A program made the translations under genes and the position numbers. Shown piece by piece: positions 20,642-29,100 of a stretch of 64,000 bases of DNA. The stretch's first letter is position 1. Each line of letters starts with the position of its first letter. The notes beneath the pieces were generated by a model. It was given only the letters and a program-made list of their open reading frames with translations, was not told where the DNA came from and ran no database searches. Source of the stretch: Streptomyces sp. RKAG293 (GTDB lineage Bacteria; Actinomycetota; Actinomycetes; Streptomycetales; Streptomycetaceae); contig NZ_JAJOZB010000001.1 in assembly GCF_023701745.1 (NCBI RefSeq), forward strand, positions 3,912,501 through 3,976,500, in the 5' to 3' direction.

Positions 20642-20695
20642 AAGGCCTCCCCGCCGGGTAGACTCCTGGAGTTTGCTCGGCGAGGGAGGCTTTTT
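20642..20695 (+). terminator. Rho-independent terminator after prs
   Basis: Stem of AAGGCCTCCC plus CGCCG pairing with CGGCG, one bulged A, then GGGAGGC and TTTTT (20691-20695). One of the few hairpins in this window with a proper U-tract. A weaker hairpin (CGCACGC/GCGTGCG) precedes it at 20608-20626. Confidence 0.8.
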
Positions 20696-20714
20696 CGTCT
20701 CCGTTATCGGCGCG

Positions 20715-20788
20715 CTCCTCGTAAGTGGATCGGCCCCCGTCGTGGGCCGGGCGACATGTGTCCCAGCCAGTCGTCTCTTTACGAGGAG
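20715..20788 (+). promoter_or_regulatory. rplY leader able to sequester its ribosome-binding site
   Basis: CTCCTCGTAA (20715-20724) is perfectly complementary to TTACGAGGAG (20779-20788), and the second arm contains the rplY ribosome site GAGGAG eight bases before the ATG. An internal hairpin CGGCCC/GGGCCG (20731-20736, 20744-20749) would shorten the loop. The arrangement predicts a translationally closed state, possibly relieved or stabilised by a ligand such as L25 itself. That regulation is inferred. Confidence 0.5.
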
Positions 20789-20796
20789 TGATTCTC

Positions 20797-21390
20797 ATGT
20801 CCGAGGTCAAGCTCAGCGCCGAGGTCCGCAGCGAATTCGGCAAGGGTGCCGCCCGTCGTGCGCGCCGCGCCAACCTGGTCCCCGGTGTCGTCTACGGCCA
20901 CGGCGCCACCCCGGTGCACGTGAACCTTCCGGGTCACGCGCTGCAGCTCGCGCTCCGCACCAAGAACGTCCTGATCAGCCTCGAGGTCGAGGGTGAGACC
21001 ACCTTCGTGCTCCCCAAGGCCGTCCAGCGTGACGCCATCAAGGGCTTCCTCAAGCACGTCGACCTGCTCACCGTGAAGCGCGGCGAGAAGGTCAGCGTCG
21101 ACGTGGCCGTGCACACCACTGGCGAGCTGGCCCCGGGCGGCGGCCTGCTGGAGCACGTCCTCAACGCCCTCCCGGTCGAGGCCGAGGCCACCCACATCCC
21201 GACCTCCGTCTCCGTCTCCATCGAGGGCCTGGAGGCCGGCGCGGCCATCCTCGCGAAGGACATCACGCTGCCGGAAGGCACCGTGCTGACGATCGACGGC
21301 GACACCGTCGTCATCCAGGTCGTCGCCCCGCAGGCCGAGGAGCCGGCGGACGAGACCGCCACCCCGGCCGGCGAGACCACCGAGGCCTGA
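20797..21390 (+). CDS. rplY: 50S ribosomal protein L25/general stress protein Ctc
   Basis: 197 residues, the long Ctc/TL5 form of L25, which binds 5S rRNA. The N-terminal L25 domain (VRSEFGKGAARRARRANLVPG, HVNLPGHALQLALR) is followed by the TL5 C-terminal domain (LEHVLNALPVEAEATHIPTS) and an acidic Ala/Thr/Glu tail. The ATG at 20797 is used because GAGGAG stands eight bases upstream. Its leader can fold to hide that site. Expression of Ctc in other bacteria is linked to stress. Confidence 0.95.
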   Translation: MSEVKLSAEVRSEFGKGAARRARRANLVPGVVYGHGATPVHVNLPGHALQLALRTKNVLISLEVEGETTFVLPKAVQRDAIKGFLKHVDLLTVKRGEKVSVDVAVHTTGELAPGGGLLEHVLNALPVEAEATHIPTSVSVSIEGLEAGAAILAKDITLPEGTVLTIDGDTVVIQVVAPQAEEPADETATPAGETTEA

Positions 21391-21414
21391 TCCTCCCGCC
21401 TCCGCTGTCCCGTA

Positions 21415-21448
21415 CCGCCGCCCCGCTCCCTCCGGAGCGGGGCGGCGG
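21415..21448. terminator. Terminator after rplY
   Basis: Perfect 15-bp stem CCGCCGCCCCGCTCC / GGAGCGGGGCGGCGG with a four-base loop, 24 bases after the rplY stop, followed by TTCGGGTT. Confidence 0.85.
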
Positions 21449-21475
21449 TTCGGGTTGCGACGTCAGTGGACTTGA

Positions 21476-22075
21476 ATGGACGGCATGAGCATGAGCAGTT
21501 CACCCGCCCCCGAGGGGCCCTGGCTGGTGGCCGGGCTCGGCAACCCCGGCCCCGAGTACGCCGGCAACCGGCACAACATCGGCTTCATGGTGGCCGATCT
21601 GCTCGCGGAGCGGATCCGCAGCAAGTTCAAGACCCACAAGAGCCGCGCCCAGGTGGTCGAGGGCCGGATCGGCGGACAGCGGGTCGTACTGGCCAAGCCG
21701 ATGACGTTCATGAACCTCTCCGGCGGGCCCGTCACGGCGCTGCGCGACTTCTACAAGGTGCCGACCGGGCAGATCATCGCCGTCCATGACGAACTGGACA
21801 TCGACTACCCGACGCTGCGGCTGAAAGCGGGCGGCGGCGACAACGGTCACAACGGCCTGAAGTCGATCACCAAGTCGCTGGGTCCCGACTATCTGCGGGT
21901 GCGCTGCGGCATCGGACGGCCGCCGGGCCGGATGGATGTGGCGGCCTTCGTGCTGAAGGACTTCTCCTCGGCCGAGCGCAAGGAGCTGGACTGGTTCGTC
22001 GACCGCTCCGCCGACGCGGTCGAGGCACTGATCTCCGACGGCCTGGAGCGGGCCCAGAGCACGTACAACAGCTGA
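21476..22075 (+). CDS. pth: Peptidyl-tRNA hydrolase
   Basis: About 199 residues; releases tRNA from stalled peptidyl-tRNA. Active-site pattern present: [17 protein letters not shown] (catalytic His with conserved Asn), FMNLSGG, and [11 protein letters not shown] with the catalytic Asp. [13 protein letters not shown] is also typical. Three in-frame ATGs (21476, 21485, 21491) are possible starts and none has a good ribosome site, so the mRNA may be leaderless or start at the later ATG. The rplY-pth order is common. Confidence 0.94.
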   Translation: MDGMSMSSSPAPEGPWLVAGLGNPGPEYAGNRHNIGFMVADLLAERIRSKFKTHKSRAQVVEGRIGGQRVVLAKPMTFMNLSGGPVTALRDFYKVPTGQIIAVHDELDIDYPTLRLKAGGGDNGHNGLKSITKSLGPDYLRVRCGIGRPPGRMDVAAFVLKDFSSAERKELDWFVDRSADAVEALISDGLERAQSTYNS

Positions 22076-22113
22076 CTCCGCCCGCCGTCGGCCGCGGCGG
22101 TTGACTCCACGGC

Positions 22114-22632
22114 GTGTCATGGCCAAAGATCGCCCGCATGGTCAAACGGAGCCGGTCCCGCCGGATGGCGGAGAGTGCCTGGGGCGTGCTGCTCGTCGGC
22201 AAGGCCGTGATCCTGTCGGCGGTGGTCGCCCTGCTGCTCGCCTCGGGTGTGTGGGTGTCCTGGGGGACGGCCCAGCACGTGATGCTCTCCAAGGGCCGCG
22301 AGCGCGGCACCATGACGGTGGCGGCCTGCGGCGACAAGACCTGCACCGGCCCCTTCGTCCCCACCGGGCCCGCCACGGCGCGGCCCCGGGTCACCATCAC
22401 CCGGTCGGTCACCCACCGCACCGGCGAGAAGCTCAAGGTCGCCGTGGAACCCGGCACCGACGACGTCGTCCGCACCGGCTGGTCCGGCGTGCTGTACGCC
22501 TGGGTCCCGCTCGGCGGCGCCCTCCTGCTGGCCGCCCTGGTGCTCGCGGGGGGCCTGCGGATGCCCCGCAGCGCCTGGACGGCCGGCCTGGCGGGCGCGG
22601 CCCTGATGGTCGCCGCCTTCGCCCTGCTGTAG
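22114..22632 (+). CDS. Small membrane protein of unknown function
   Basis: 172 residues. The basic N-terminus MVKRSRSRRMAES is followed by a TM helix near 24-50, an extracytoplasmic segment with two Cys (ACGDKTCTG) that could pair, and two helices near the C-terminus (VPLGGALLLAALVLAGG, then AGLAGAALMVAAFALL). This resembles other unassigned Streptomyces membrane proteins. No family was recognised. The GTG at 22114 lacks a clear ribosome site; ATG 22138 is an alternative. It follows pth by 38 bases and may be co-transcribed. Confidence 0.65.
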   Translation: MSWPKIARMVKRSRSRRMAESAWGVLLVGKAVILSAVVALLLASGVWVSWGTAQHVMLSKGRERGTMTVAACGDKTCTGPFVPTGPATARPRVTITRSVTHRTGEKLKVAVEPGTDDVVRTGWSGVLYAWVPLGGALLLAALVLAGGLRMPRSAWTAGLAGAALMVAAFALL

Positions 22633-22656
22633 CGCGGCCGCTGAAGGCACCGCTCG

Positions 22657-23022
22657 TCAGGAGGGGTCGGGTTCCAGGAACTCCAGGCGGTTGCCGAACG
22701 GGTCGTCGGAGTAGAAGCGCCGGTGCCCCGGCAGGTCGTCGTCCCACACGACGGTCGCGCCGCGCTCCTCCAGCCGCCGGGCGTACGCCGTGATGCCGAC
22801 GACCCTGATGCCCGGATGCGCCTTCCTGGCCGGGCGGAAGCCCTCCTCGACCCCGATGTGGAGCTGGGCCGCGCCGGAGCCGAACCAGCAGCCGCCCCGG
22901 GCGGCGAGCACCGGCGGCTTGGGGAGTTCGGTCATGCCGAGGACGTCCCCGTAGAAGGCGCGCAGCGCGTCCTCGCTGCCGGGCGGCGCCGCGAGCTGTA
23001 CGTGGTCGAGAGCGCTGATCAT
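22657..23022 (-). CDS. VOC-family (glyoxalase/bleomycin-resistance fold) protein
   Basis: 121-residue metalloenzyme-fold protein with two beta-alpha-beta-beta-beta units: LDHVQLAAPPGSEDALRAFY, then HIGVEE, VGITAYARRLEE, and the C-terminal FYSDDPFGNRLEFLEP. Candidate metal ligands are the His in LDHVQ and Glu in RLEFLE. The ATG at 23022 overlaps the tam stop by ATGA, so it is translated with the methyltransferase and probably shares its TamR control. Substrate is unknown. Confidence 0.85.
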   Translation of the reverse strand: MISALDHVQLAAPPGSEDALRAFYGDVLGMTELPKPPVLAARGGCWFGSGAAQLHIGVEEGFRPARKAHPGIRVVGITAYARRLEERGATVVWDDDLPGHRRFYSDDPFGNRLEFLEPDPS

Positions 23023-23843
23023 GCGGACACCCCCGCCTTGCGCGCGACGACGAAGATCCGCCGGAACGGGAAGACGGTGCCGTGCGAACCGGCAGGGTAC
23101 GCCGTGCGCAGCAGCTCGCCGTACTCGGCGAGGAACTCCTCGCGGGCGGCTGCGTCGTTCCCGAGCGCGGTCAGCACCGGGCGCAGCGCGGTGCCCTTGG
23201 TCCATTCGAGCACCGGGTCGGGACCCTGCAGATGGTGCAGGTACGTGGTCTCCCAGACGTCGGTCTCGCAGCCGTGGGAGCTCAGGCGCTGGAAGTACTC
23301 CTCGGGTTCGAGGATCGGGACCCGGCGGTCGGCGCTGCCGCCCAGCCGGGCCCGCCACCTCGGGGACGCGCACAGCTCGGCGAGCAGGACGTGGCTGGGG
23401 GCGTTGTAGTTGCCGGGGACCTGGAACGCGAGGGTGCCGCCGGGGGCCAGGTGGTCGAGCCAGTCGGGGAAGCGCTCCGCGTGGCCCTCGACCCACTGCA
23501 GGGCGGCGTTGGCGATGATGAGGTCGTAGGTCTCGTCGGGGGCCCAGTGCGCGGCGTCGGCCGGCCGGAAGTCCAGCCGGCCGCCGCCGGGGGTCGGGCC
23601 GGCGTAGACGCGGGCCGCGTCCAGCATCTCGGGCGAGTTGTCGAAGCCGGTGACGCGGGCGGCCGGCCAGCGGCCGCTCAGCAGCATGGTGACATTGCCG
23701 GGACCGCAGCCGATGTCCGCGATGCGCGGTGCCTGCCCCGGGAGGGCGGGCACCCGGGCGAGCAGTTCGTGGAAGGGGCGGGTGCGGTGGTCGGTGTGGT
23801 GCAGGTACTGCTGGGGGTCCCAGGCGGGTGCTGCTGCCGGCAC
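23019..23843 (-). CDS. tam: Trans-aconitate 2-methyltransferase
   Basis: 274-residue SAM-dependent enzyme methylating trans-aconitate, a spontaneous isomer of cis-aconitate that inhibits aconitase. SAM motif I is ADIGCGPGNVTMLL, with FDNSPEMLDAAR and ANAALQWVEGH, which are characteristic of Tam. The C-terminal EYGELLRTAYPAGSHGTVFPF also matches. The GTG at 23843 is chosen because GGGAGG lies seven bases upstream; a longer reading to 23900 runs into the operator. It is divergent from a MarR gene, the tam-tamR arrangement described in Streptomyces. Confidence 0.92.
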   Translation of the reverse strand: MPAAAPAWDPQQYLHHTDHRTRPFHELLARVPALPGQAPRIADIGCGPGNVTMLLSGRWPAARVTGFDNSPEMLDAARVYAGPTPGGGRLDFRPADAAHWAPDETYDLIIANAALQWVEGHAERFPDWLDHLAPGGTLAFQVPGNYNAPSHVLLAELCASPRWRARLGGSADRRVPILEPEEYFQRLSSHGCETDVWETTYLHHLQGPDPVLEWTKGTALRPVLTALGNDAAAREEFLAEYGELLRTAYPAGSHGTVFPFRRIFVVARKAGVSA

Positions 23844-23906
23844 GTTTCTGCCTCCCTGATGGATCCGGTGGGTCTGCTGATGTCCTCTACCGTGCCTCAA
23901 TTTTTA

Positions 23907-23920
23907 TCTTGACGTCAAGA
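23907..23920. promoter_or_regulatory. TamR operator (14-bp palindrome)
   Basis: Perfect palindrome TCTTGACGTCAAGA in the tam-tamR intergenic region, 64 bases from tam and 36 from tamR. Matches the TTGA-n-TCAA type of MarR-family operators and the position where TamR is known to bind in S. coelicolor. It should regulate both genes. Confidence 0.85.
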
Positions 23921-23955
23921 GACTTCATATCGACAGAACCACTACACTGATCGTC

Positions 23956-24453
23956 ATGGAGGACGAGGTCGACCGGCTGGTCGCTGCATGGCGCCGAGAG
24001 CGCCCCGACCTCGACGTGGAACCACTCGAGGTGCTCAGCCGCGTCAGCAGGCTGGCCCGGCACCTGGACCGGGCCCGGCGGCTCGCCTTCTCCGAGCACA
24101 GCCTGGAGCCGTGGGAGTTCGACGTGCTCACCTCGCTGCGCCGCACCGGCGACCCGTACCAGCTCTCCCCCGGCCAACTGCTCACGCAGACGCTGGTCAC
24201 CTCCGGAACGATGACCAACCGGATCGACAGGCTCGCCAAGAAGGGCCTGGTGGAACGGCTGCCGGACCCCTCGGACCGGCGCGGGGTGCTCGTCCGGCTC
24301 ACCCCCGAGGGGCGCGAGCGCGCCGACCAGGCACTGGCCGGGCTGCTCGCCCAGGAGCGGTCCATCCTCGGTGAACTGACGGACCGCCAGCGCGGCGACC
24401 TCGCGGCGCTGCTACGACAGCTGACCGCTCCGTTCGACAACATCCCCGGCTGA
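23956..24453 (+). CDS. tamR: MarR-family regulator TamR
   Basis: 165-residue winged-helix repressor. The DNA-binding part reads QLLTQTLVTSGTMTNRIDRL and the wing ERLPDPSDRRGVLVRLTPEG. A longer N-terminal helix (EDEVDRLVAAWRRERPDLDVE) is typical of this MarR subgroup. Established knowledge: TamR responds to citrate, aconitate-type ligands and controls tam and aconitase during oxidative stress. The 3' end overlaps the convergent response-regulator gene by 42 bases. The identification rests on divergent pairing with tam and the operator. Confidence 0.88.
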   Translation: MEDEVDRLVAAWRRERPDLDVEPLEVLSRVSRLARHLDRARRLAFSEHSLEPWEFDVLTSLRRTGDPYQLSPGQLLTQTLVTSGTMTNRIDRLAKKGLVERLPDPSDRRGVLVRLTPEGRERADQALAGLLAQERSILGELTDRQRGDLAALLRQLTAPFDNIPG

Positions 24454-25275
24454 CGGGACCAGTTCCACCGGTCCGACGCCCGCGCGGCGCGCCAGCGCGA
24501 CCGCCGCCAGCGTCGAGTGCACGCCCAGCTTCCCCAGCACGTTCTGCATATGGGTGCGGACGGTGTGCGGGGACAGGAACAGCCGCTCGGCGACCGCCTT
24601 GCGGCCGAGCCCCGCGACCATGCAGCGCAGCACTTCCTGCTCGCGCGGCGTCAGCGACTCCACCAGCCGTTCGCTCTCGGTGCGGTGCCGGCGGGCCGCG
24701 GTCAGCTCCCGCAGCACGCCCGTGAGCAGCGCGGGCGGCAGATGCGTCTCGTCGCGCAGCACTCCGCGCATCACGGCCAGCAGCCGTGACAGGGAACAGT
24801 CCTTGGCGACCCAGCCGGAGGCTCCCGCCTGCAGCGCGCGGGCCGCGCGCCGGGCGTCGTCCCGCTCGGCCAGCACCACGGTGCGCGTCGAGGGATGCTC
24901 GGCACGGACCCGTTCCACCAGGCCGATCCCGTCGATCAGATGGTCCGGGATGGCCGGTGCGGCCGGGCCGCCCGGGTGGTCCGCCTGCCGCGGCTCCGGC
25001 ACGATGCGGGGTACCGCGGCCAGCGTTCCCGCGCCCACCGAGCCTCCCGGCGGACGGAACACCGCACCGAGGTCGGCGTCCACCAACAGCACGTCGTACC
25101 TTCGGTTGTCGGCCACCGCGCGCTCCAGACAGCGCTGCGCGGCAGGGCCGCTGCCGGCCGCCGACACATCGACGTCCGGCTCCGCCGCGAGTGCGGCCGC
25201 CAGTGATTCGGCGAAGATCCGGTGGTCGTCGACGACGAGAACACGAATGCGTCCCACGGGCCCCACTCCCGGCAT
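24412..25275 (-). CDS. LuxR-type response regulator with enlarged receiver
   Basis: 287 residues. The receiver start RVLVVDDHRIF (D16, D17) and the phospho-acceptor in DVLLVDADLG (D66) are intact, as is the Lys of WVAKD (K158). Between D66 and the next helix there is an extra Gly/Pro-rich stretch of about 40 residues (71-112) not seen in ordinary NarL receivers. The C-terminal HTH reads LTPREQEVLRCMVAGL and SPHTVRTHMQNVLGKLGV. The ATG at 25275 is preferred to GTG 25290 because the GGGGGAG ribosome site is six bases before it. No kinase gene adjoins, so it is an orphan. Confidence 0.85.
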   Translation of the reverse strand: MPGVGPVGRIRVLVVDDHRIFAESLAAALAAEPDVDVSAAGSGPAAQRCLERAVADNRRYDVLLVDADLGAVFRPPGGSVGAGTLAAVPRIVPEPRQADHPGGPAAPAIPDHLIDGIGLVERVRAEHPSTRTVVLAERDDARRAARALQAGASGWVAKDCSLSRLLAVMRGVLRDETHLPPALLTGVLRELTAARRHRTESERLVESLTPREQEVLRCMVAGLGRKAVAERLFLSPHTVRTHMQNVLGKLGVHSTLAAVALARRAGVGPVELVPSAGDVVERSGQLS

Positions 25276-25677
25276 GTTGCACTCCCCCACGGTTGGGGTT
25301 GCGATCGCATGGGATCCGGCGCCCGGAAAACAGGATCATCCACCGCGGTACCGCACGACCGCCGTCGTGCCGCGCCTGAGGTGCCCGTTCCGGGTGCCGA
25401 ATCCTTGCGTCTCGCCCCCTGATGGCGCCGGCCCCCACCGGCGCTGTGTCAGAAGCGTAGGGGCCGGGGACGCCAATAGCGCCCGATTGGCAGAAGTCGG
25501 CCGGTAGCAGCGGATGCATTCGGCCAACCGATGGGGCGCGCGGGAACGTTGGTGCTCCGGGTCCCGGACTCTTTCCGGCCGGCCGGGGTTTGGGATGCCC
25601 GGATGCCCGGACGCCCTGACGCCGGGACGCCCGGACAGCCGGCCGGTGGACCGGCCGGCCGGACGGCACATGGCGGG
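25276..25677. other. Intergenic region, 402 bp
   Basis: Holds the promoter of the response-regulator gene near its left end and the galK downstream region at its right. 25590-25640 is a degenerate run of CCCGGA(T/C)GCC-like units. No gene or RNA was recognised. Confidence 0.5.
25638..25659. terminator. Probable terminator of galTEK operon
   Basis: GCCGGCCGGT / ACCGGCCGGC, a 10-bp stem around two bases, 18 bases beyond the galK stop on the minus strand. No U-tract. Confidence 0.55.
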
Positions 25678-26820
25678 CTACAGGCGGCGGGCGCCCGCCG
25701 ACGGGACCGCCGTGAAGACCCGCGGCTCCCGGTAACCGGCGGCGGCGAAGGCCGAGACGACCGCCTCGGTGATCTTCTCCGCGGCGTCGCTCTCCGCGAG
25801 GACGATGGCCGAGCCGCCGAATCCGCCGCCCGTCATCCGTGCGCCCAGCGCACCCGAGGTGTTGGCGGTGTCCACGACGAGGTCCAACTCCGCGCAGGAG
25901 ATGCGGAAGTCGTCGCGCAGCGAGACGTGGCCCGCCGTCAGCACCGCCCCGATGTCCCGGGTACGGCCCGCGTCCAGCAGCTCGATGACCTGCTCGACGC
26001 GGTGGTTCTCGGTGACGATGTGGCGGACGAGACCGAGGATCGTGTCGTCCTGACCACCCGCGCGCAGCCGGTCGAGGGCCGCGGCCAGGCCGTCGTAGGG
26101 GATGTCGCGCAGCGCGGGGACCCCGAGGGCGGCGGCGCCGGCCTCGCACCCGGCCCGGCGCTCGGCGTACGAACCGTCGCTGTGCGCGTGCTTGACGCGG
26201 GTGTCCACGACGAGCAGCCGCATCCCCTCCGCGGCGAGGTCGAACGGCACCTGGCGCTGCGAGCCGTCGCGGGTGTCCACGAACAGGGCGTGGCCCGCCG
26301 TGCAGCAGGCGGACGCCGTCTGGTCCATGATGCCGGTGGGCGCGCCGACGTAGACGTTCTCGGCGCGCTGGCACAGCAGGGCCATCGCGGGCCGCTCCAG
26401 GCCGAGTTCGTGCAGGTCGTCGAGGGCGAGAGCGGTGACGACCTCCAGCGCGGCCGACGAGGACAGCCCGGCGCCGGTGGGGACCGTGCTCTCGTAGTGG
26501 ATGTCGGCACCGGTGAGCCGGTGGCCCGCCTCGCGCAGCGCCCACACCACGCCCGCCGGGTACGAGGCCCAGCCGTCGTCCCTGCCGGGCGTCAGCTCGT
26601 CGAGCCGCAGTTCGACGATGCCGCCGGGCATGTCGGCGGAGTGCAGCCGCAGCAGGCCGTCGTCGCGGCGGGCGACGGTGGCCACGGTGGTGTGCGGCAG
26701 CGCGAACGGCATCACGAAGCCGTCGTTGTAGTCGGTGTGCTCACCGATCAGGTTCACCCGGCCGGGAGCCGCCCACACGCCCTCCGGCGCGCTGCCGAAC
26801 ACCTTCTCGAACACGGTCAC
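25678..26820 (-). CDS. galK: Galactokinase
   Basis: 380-residue GHMP kinase phosphorylating galactose at C1, the first Leloir step. Galactokinase signature [19 protein letters not shown], the ATP loop [14 protein letters not shown] and the C-terminal [13 protein letters not shown] are all present. The GTG at 26820 is chosen because it overlaps the galE stop in GTGA, matching the operon's other junction; longer readings enter galE. Last gene of galT-galE-galK. Confidence 0.95.
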   Translation of the reverse strand: MTVFEKVFGSAPEGVWAAPGRVNLIGEHTDYNDGFVMPFALPHTTVATVARRDDGLLRLHSADMPGGIVELRLDELTPGRDDGWASYPAGVVWALREAGHRLTGADIHYESTVPTGAGLSSSAALEVVTALALDDLHELGLERPAMALLCQRAENVYVGAPTGIMDQTASACCTAGHALFVDTRDGSQRQVPFDLAAEGMRLLVVDTRVKHAHSDGSYAERRAGCEAGAAALGVPALRDIPYDGLAAALDRLRAGGQDDTILGLVRHIVTENHRVEQVIELLDAGRTRDIGAVLTAGHVSLRDDFRISCAELDLVVDTANTSGALGARMTGGGFGGSAIVLAESDAAEKITEAVVSAFAAAGYREPRVFTAVPSAGARRL

Positions 26821-27815
26821 TTGGCGGTCTCCTGGTTCTCCCCGCGCTGGGCGAACGCCCACGCGTCCCGGACGATTTCGGCGAGATCCGGCCGGGACGG
26901 ACGCCAGCCGAGGACCCGGCGGGCCCGGTCGGCGGAGGCGACGAGCACGGCCGGATCGCCGCCGCGGCGCGGGACGGTGACCTCGGGGACCGGGTGACCG
27001 GTGACCTGCCGGACGGTCTCGACGACCTGGCGGACGGAGAAGCCCTCACCGTTGCCGAGGTTGCAGATCAGGTGCTCGCCCTCGGCGCCGGCGGCCAGCG
27101 CCAGCAGGTGCGCCTGCGCGAGGTCGGCGACGTGGATGTAGTCGCGGACGCAGGTCCCGTCGGGCGTCGGATAGTCGTCGCCGTAGACGGAGATCGCCTC
27201 GCGGCGGCCCTGCGCGACCTGGAGGACCAGCGGGATGAGGTGCGACTCGGGGTCGTGCCGCTCGCCGATCATCTCCCCGGAGAGCGAGCGGTACGCCCCG
27301 GCCACGTTGAAGTACCGCAGCGAGACGGCGGACAGCCCGTGCGCGGCGGTCTCGCCGGTGATCATGTGATCGACGGCCAGCTTGGTGGCGCCGTACGGAT
27401 TGGTCGGCGCGGTCGCGTCGTCCTCGGTGATCGGGACGGACGCCGGCTCGCCGTAGGTCGCGGCCGTGGAGGAGAAGACCAGCCGGCGGACCCCGCACTC
27501 GCGCATCGCGGCGAGCAGCTCCATGGTGCCCGCCACGTTGTTCCGCCAGTACTTGCCCGGGTCGGCGACGGACTCGCCGACCTGCGAGGAGGCGGCGAAG
27601 TGCAGCACGGCGTCGTAGGAGGAGTCGAGCACCTTGCCCGCGTCCTGGATCCGCCCCTCGACGAAGTCCGCGCCCGCCGGCACGCCCTCGCGGAAGCCCG
27701 TCGACAGGTCGTCCAGGACGGTGACCCGGTGGCCGGCTTCCAGCAGGTGCGCGGTGACGACGCTGCCGATGTAACCGGCGCCGCCGGTCACCAGGACCTT
27801 CATGGGGGTGCTCAC
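26817..27815 (-). CDS. galE: UDP-glucose 4-epimerase
   Basis: 332-residue extended SDR interconverting UDP-galactose and UDP-glucose. NAD-binding [12 protein letters not shown], the Ser in FSSTAATYG, and the catalytic [11 protein letters not shown]yr/Lys pair are seen. The GTG at 27815 overlaps galT by GTGA; ATG 27803 is an alternative start. In S. lividans a second promoter, galP2, precedes galE inside the operon; it was not located here. Confidence 0.95.
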   Translation of the reverse strand: MSTPMKVLVTGGAGYIGSVVTAHLLEAGHRVTVLDDLSTGFREGVPAGADFVEGRIQDAGKVLDSSYDAVLHFAASSQVGESVADPGKYWRNNVAGTMELLAAMRECGVRRLVFSSTAATYGEPASVPITEDDATAPTNPYGATKLAVDHMITGETAAHGLSAVSLRYFNVAGAYRSLSGEMIGERHDPESHLIPLVLQVAQGRREAISVYGDDYPTPDGTCVRDYIHVADLAQAHLLALAAGAEGEHLICNLGNGEGFSVRQVVETVRQVTGHPVPEVTVPRRGGDPAVLVASADRARRVLGWRPSRPDLAEIVRDAWAFAQRGENQETAK

Positions 27816-28855
27816 TGGCTCGCTACCTCTCGCAGTCGCTGTGCCGCGGTTTCCGGGGGCACGTCGTTGATGAACACACTCATGCCGGATTCGGAACCCG
27901 CGAGAAACTTCAGCTTGCCGGAAGTGCGGCGGACGGTGAAAAGCTCAAGGTGCAACGCGAAGTCACACCGGTCGGCCGCCCCGAAGGGCGCCTGGTGCCA
28001 GCCCGCGATGTACGGCGTGCGCGGTTCGCCCTCCCCGAAGATCCGGTCGAAGCGCTTCAAGAGTTCCAGATAGACATGTGGGAACTCTGTGCGGGCGTCC
28101 TCGTCGAGCTGCAGCAGGTCCGGCACCCGGCGGTTCGGGTAGAGGTGCACCTCGTAGGGCCAGTGCGCCGCGTAGGGGACGAACGCCGTCCAGTGCTCGC
28201 CCTCCAGCACGACACGGCGGCCGTCGGCGCGCTCGTCCGCGAGGACGTCGTCGAAGAGGTTGCCGCCGGTGCGCTCCCGGTGCTCGGCCAGCGAGCGCAG
28301 CATCAGCTCGGTGCGCGGGGTGATGAACGGGTACGCGTAGATCTGGCCGTGCGGGTGGCCGAGGGTGACGCCGATCTCCTTGCCGCGGTTCTCGAAGCAG
28401 AAGACCTGCTCGACGCCGGGGAGTTGGGACAGCTCGGCGGTGCGGTCGGTCCAGGCGTCGAGCACCAGTCCGGCCTGCTCGGGGGTGAGGTCGGCGAACG
28501 AGGCGTCGTGGTCGGAGGTGAAGCAGACGACCTCGCAGCGGCCGGCGTCGCCCGCGAGGGAGGGGAAGCGGTTCTCGAAGACGGCGACGTCGTAGTCGGC
28601 GGCCGGGATCTCGCTGAGCCGGCCGTCGCGCGACGGGCACAGCGGGCACTCGTCGGCGGGCGGGTGGTAGATCCGGCCCTGCCGGTGGGAGGCGACGGCG
28701 ACGGTATCGCCCAGCAGCGGATCGCGGCGCAGCTCCGCCGAGGTGGCGACGGCGTCCAGCAGGCGCCGGTCCACGGCGTCGCGCACCACGTCGTCACGGG
28801 AGTCGTAGTAGAGCAGCTCACGGCCGTCCGCCAGGCGGGTCGTCGTCTTCTTCAC
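27812..28855 (-). CDS. galT: Galactose-1-phosphate uridylyltransferase
   Basis: 347-residue HIT-superfamily enzyme swapping UMP between UDP-glucose and galactose-1-P. The active-site histidine motif is in [14 protein letters not shown]. The Zn-binding region [10 protein letters not shown] and ENRFPSL strand match. The GTG start at 28855 has GAGGGG eight bases upstream of GTG. First gene of the galTEK operon, each junction coupled by GTGA. Confidence 0.95.
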   Translation of the reverse strand: MKKTTTRLADGRELLYYDSRDDVVRDAVDRRLLDAVATSAELRRDPLLGDTVAVASHRQGRIYHPPADECPLCPSRDGRLSEIPAADYDVAVFENRFPSLAGDAGRCEVVCFTSDHDASFADLTPEQAGLVLDAWTDRTAELSQLPGVEQVFCFENRGKEIGVTLGHPHGQIYAYPFITPRTELMLRSLAEHRERTGGNLFDDVLADERADGRRVVLEGEHWTAFVPYAAHWPYEVHLYPNRRVPDLLQLDEDARTEFPHVYLELLKRFDRIFGEGEPRTPYIAGWHQAPFGAADRCDFALHLELFTVRRTSGKLKFLAGSESGMSVFINDVPPETAAQRLREVASQ

Positions 28856-28930
28856 TCCGGAGACCCCTCATCAAACCTACTCAACATAACCGCGCACAAT
28901 GAACCACAAAACAACAGTGACGTCAATGCA
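28856..28930 (-). promoter_or_regulatory. galP1-type promoter region
   Basis: A markedly AT-rich island in high-GC surroundings, upstream of galT. Read on the minus strand it holds closely spaced TTGTT/TTGTG elements (TTGTTTTGTGG, TTCATTGTG). In S. lividans the galactose-dependent, glucose-sensitive galP1 has direct-repeat operators in this position. Exact promoter hexamers are not assigned. Confidence 0.55.
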
Positions 28931-28976
28931 CCGGCCAGGACCTGGCGAGATCGATGGGTGAGGGGCACGACGACAT

Positions 28977-29011
28977 GCCGATGCCCCCGCACAGGGCGCG
29001 GGGGCATCGGC
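28977..29011. terminator. Terminator between galT promoter and LuxR-type gene
   Basis: Perfect 14-bp stem GCCGATGCCCCCGC / GCGGGGGCATCGGC with a seven-base loop. It lies 90 bases downstream of the stop of the minus-strand regulator gene and insulates the gal promoter from it. Confidence 0.75.
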
Positions 29012-29100
29012 GTGTGGAGCATCGGAACGCGGGGGCTCGGGCCCCGGCCACGGGCTACGTACGGGCGGCGGGCTACGGGGGGCGGGCCACGGCGGCCCGG

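Noticed and set aside
17740..20643. 967-codon frame opposite tRNA-Gln, glmU and prs
   Set aside because: Antisense of well-recognised genes and a tRNA; typical high-GC artefact.
24412..24453. 42-base overlap of tamR and the convergent regulator as an annotation error
   Set aside because: Both C-termini read as genuine family ends, so the overlap of convergent 3' ends is accepted.
25590..25640. CCCGGATGCC-like repeats considered as an origin or att site
   Set aside because: Degenerate low-complexity GC-rich units with no consistent length or partner.
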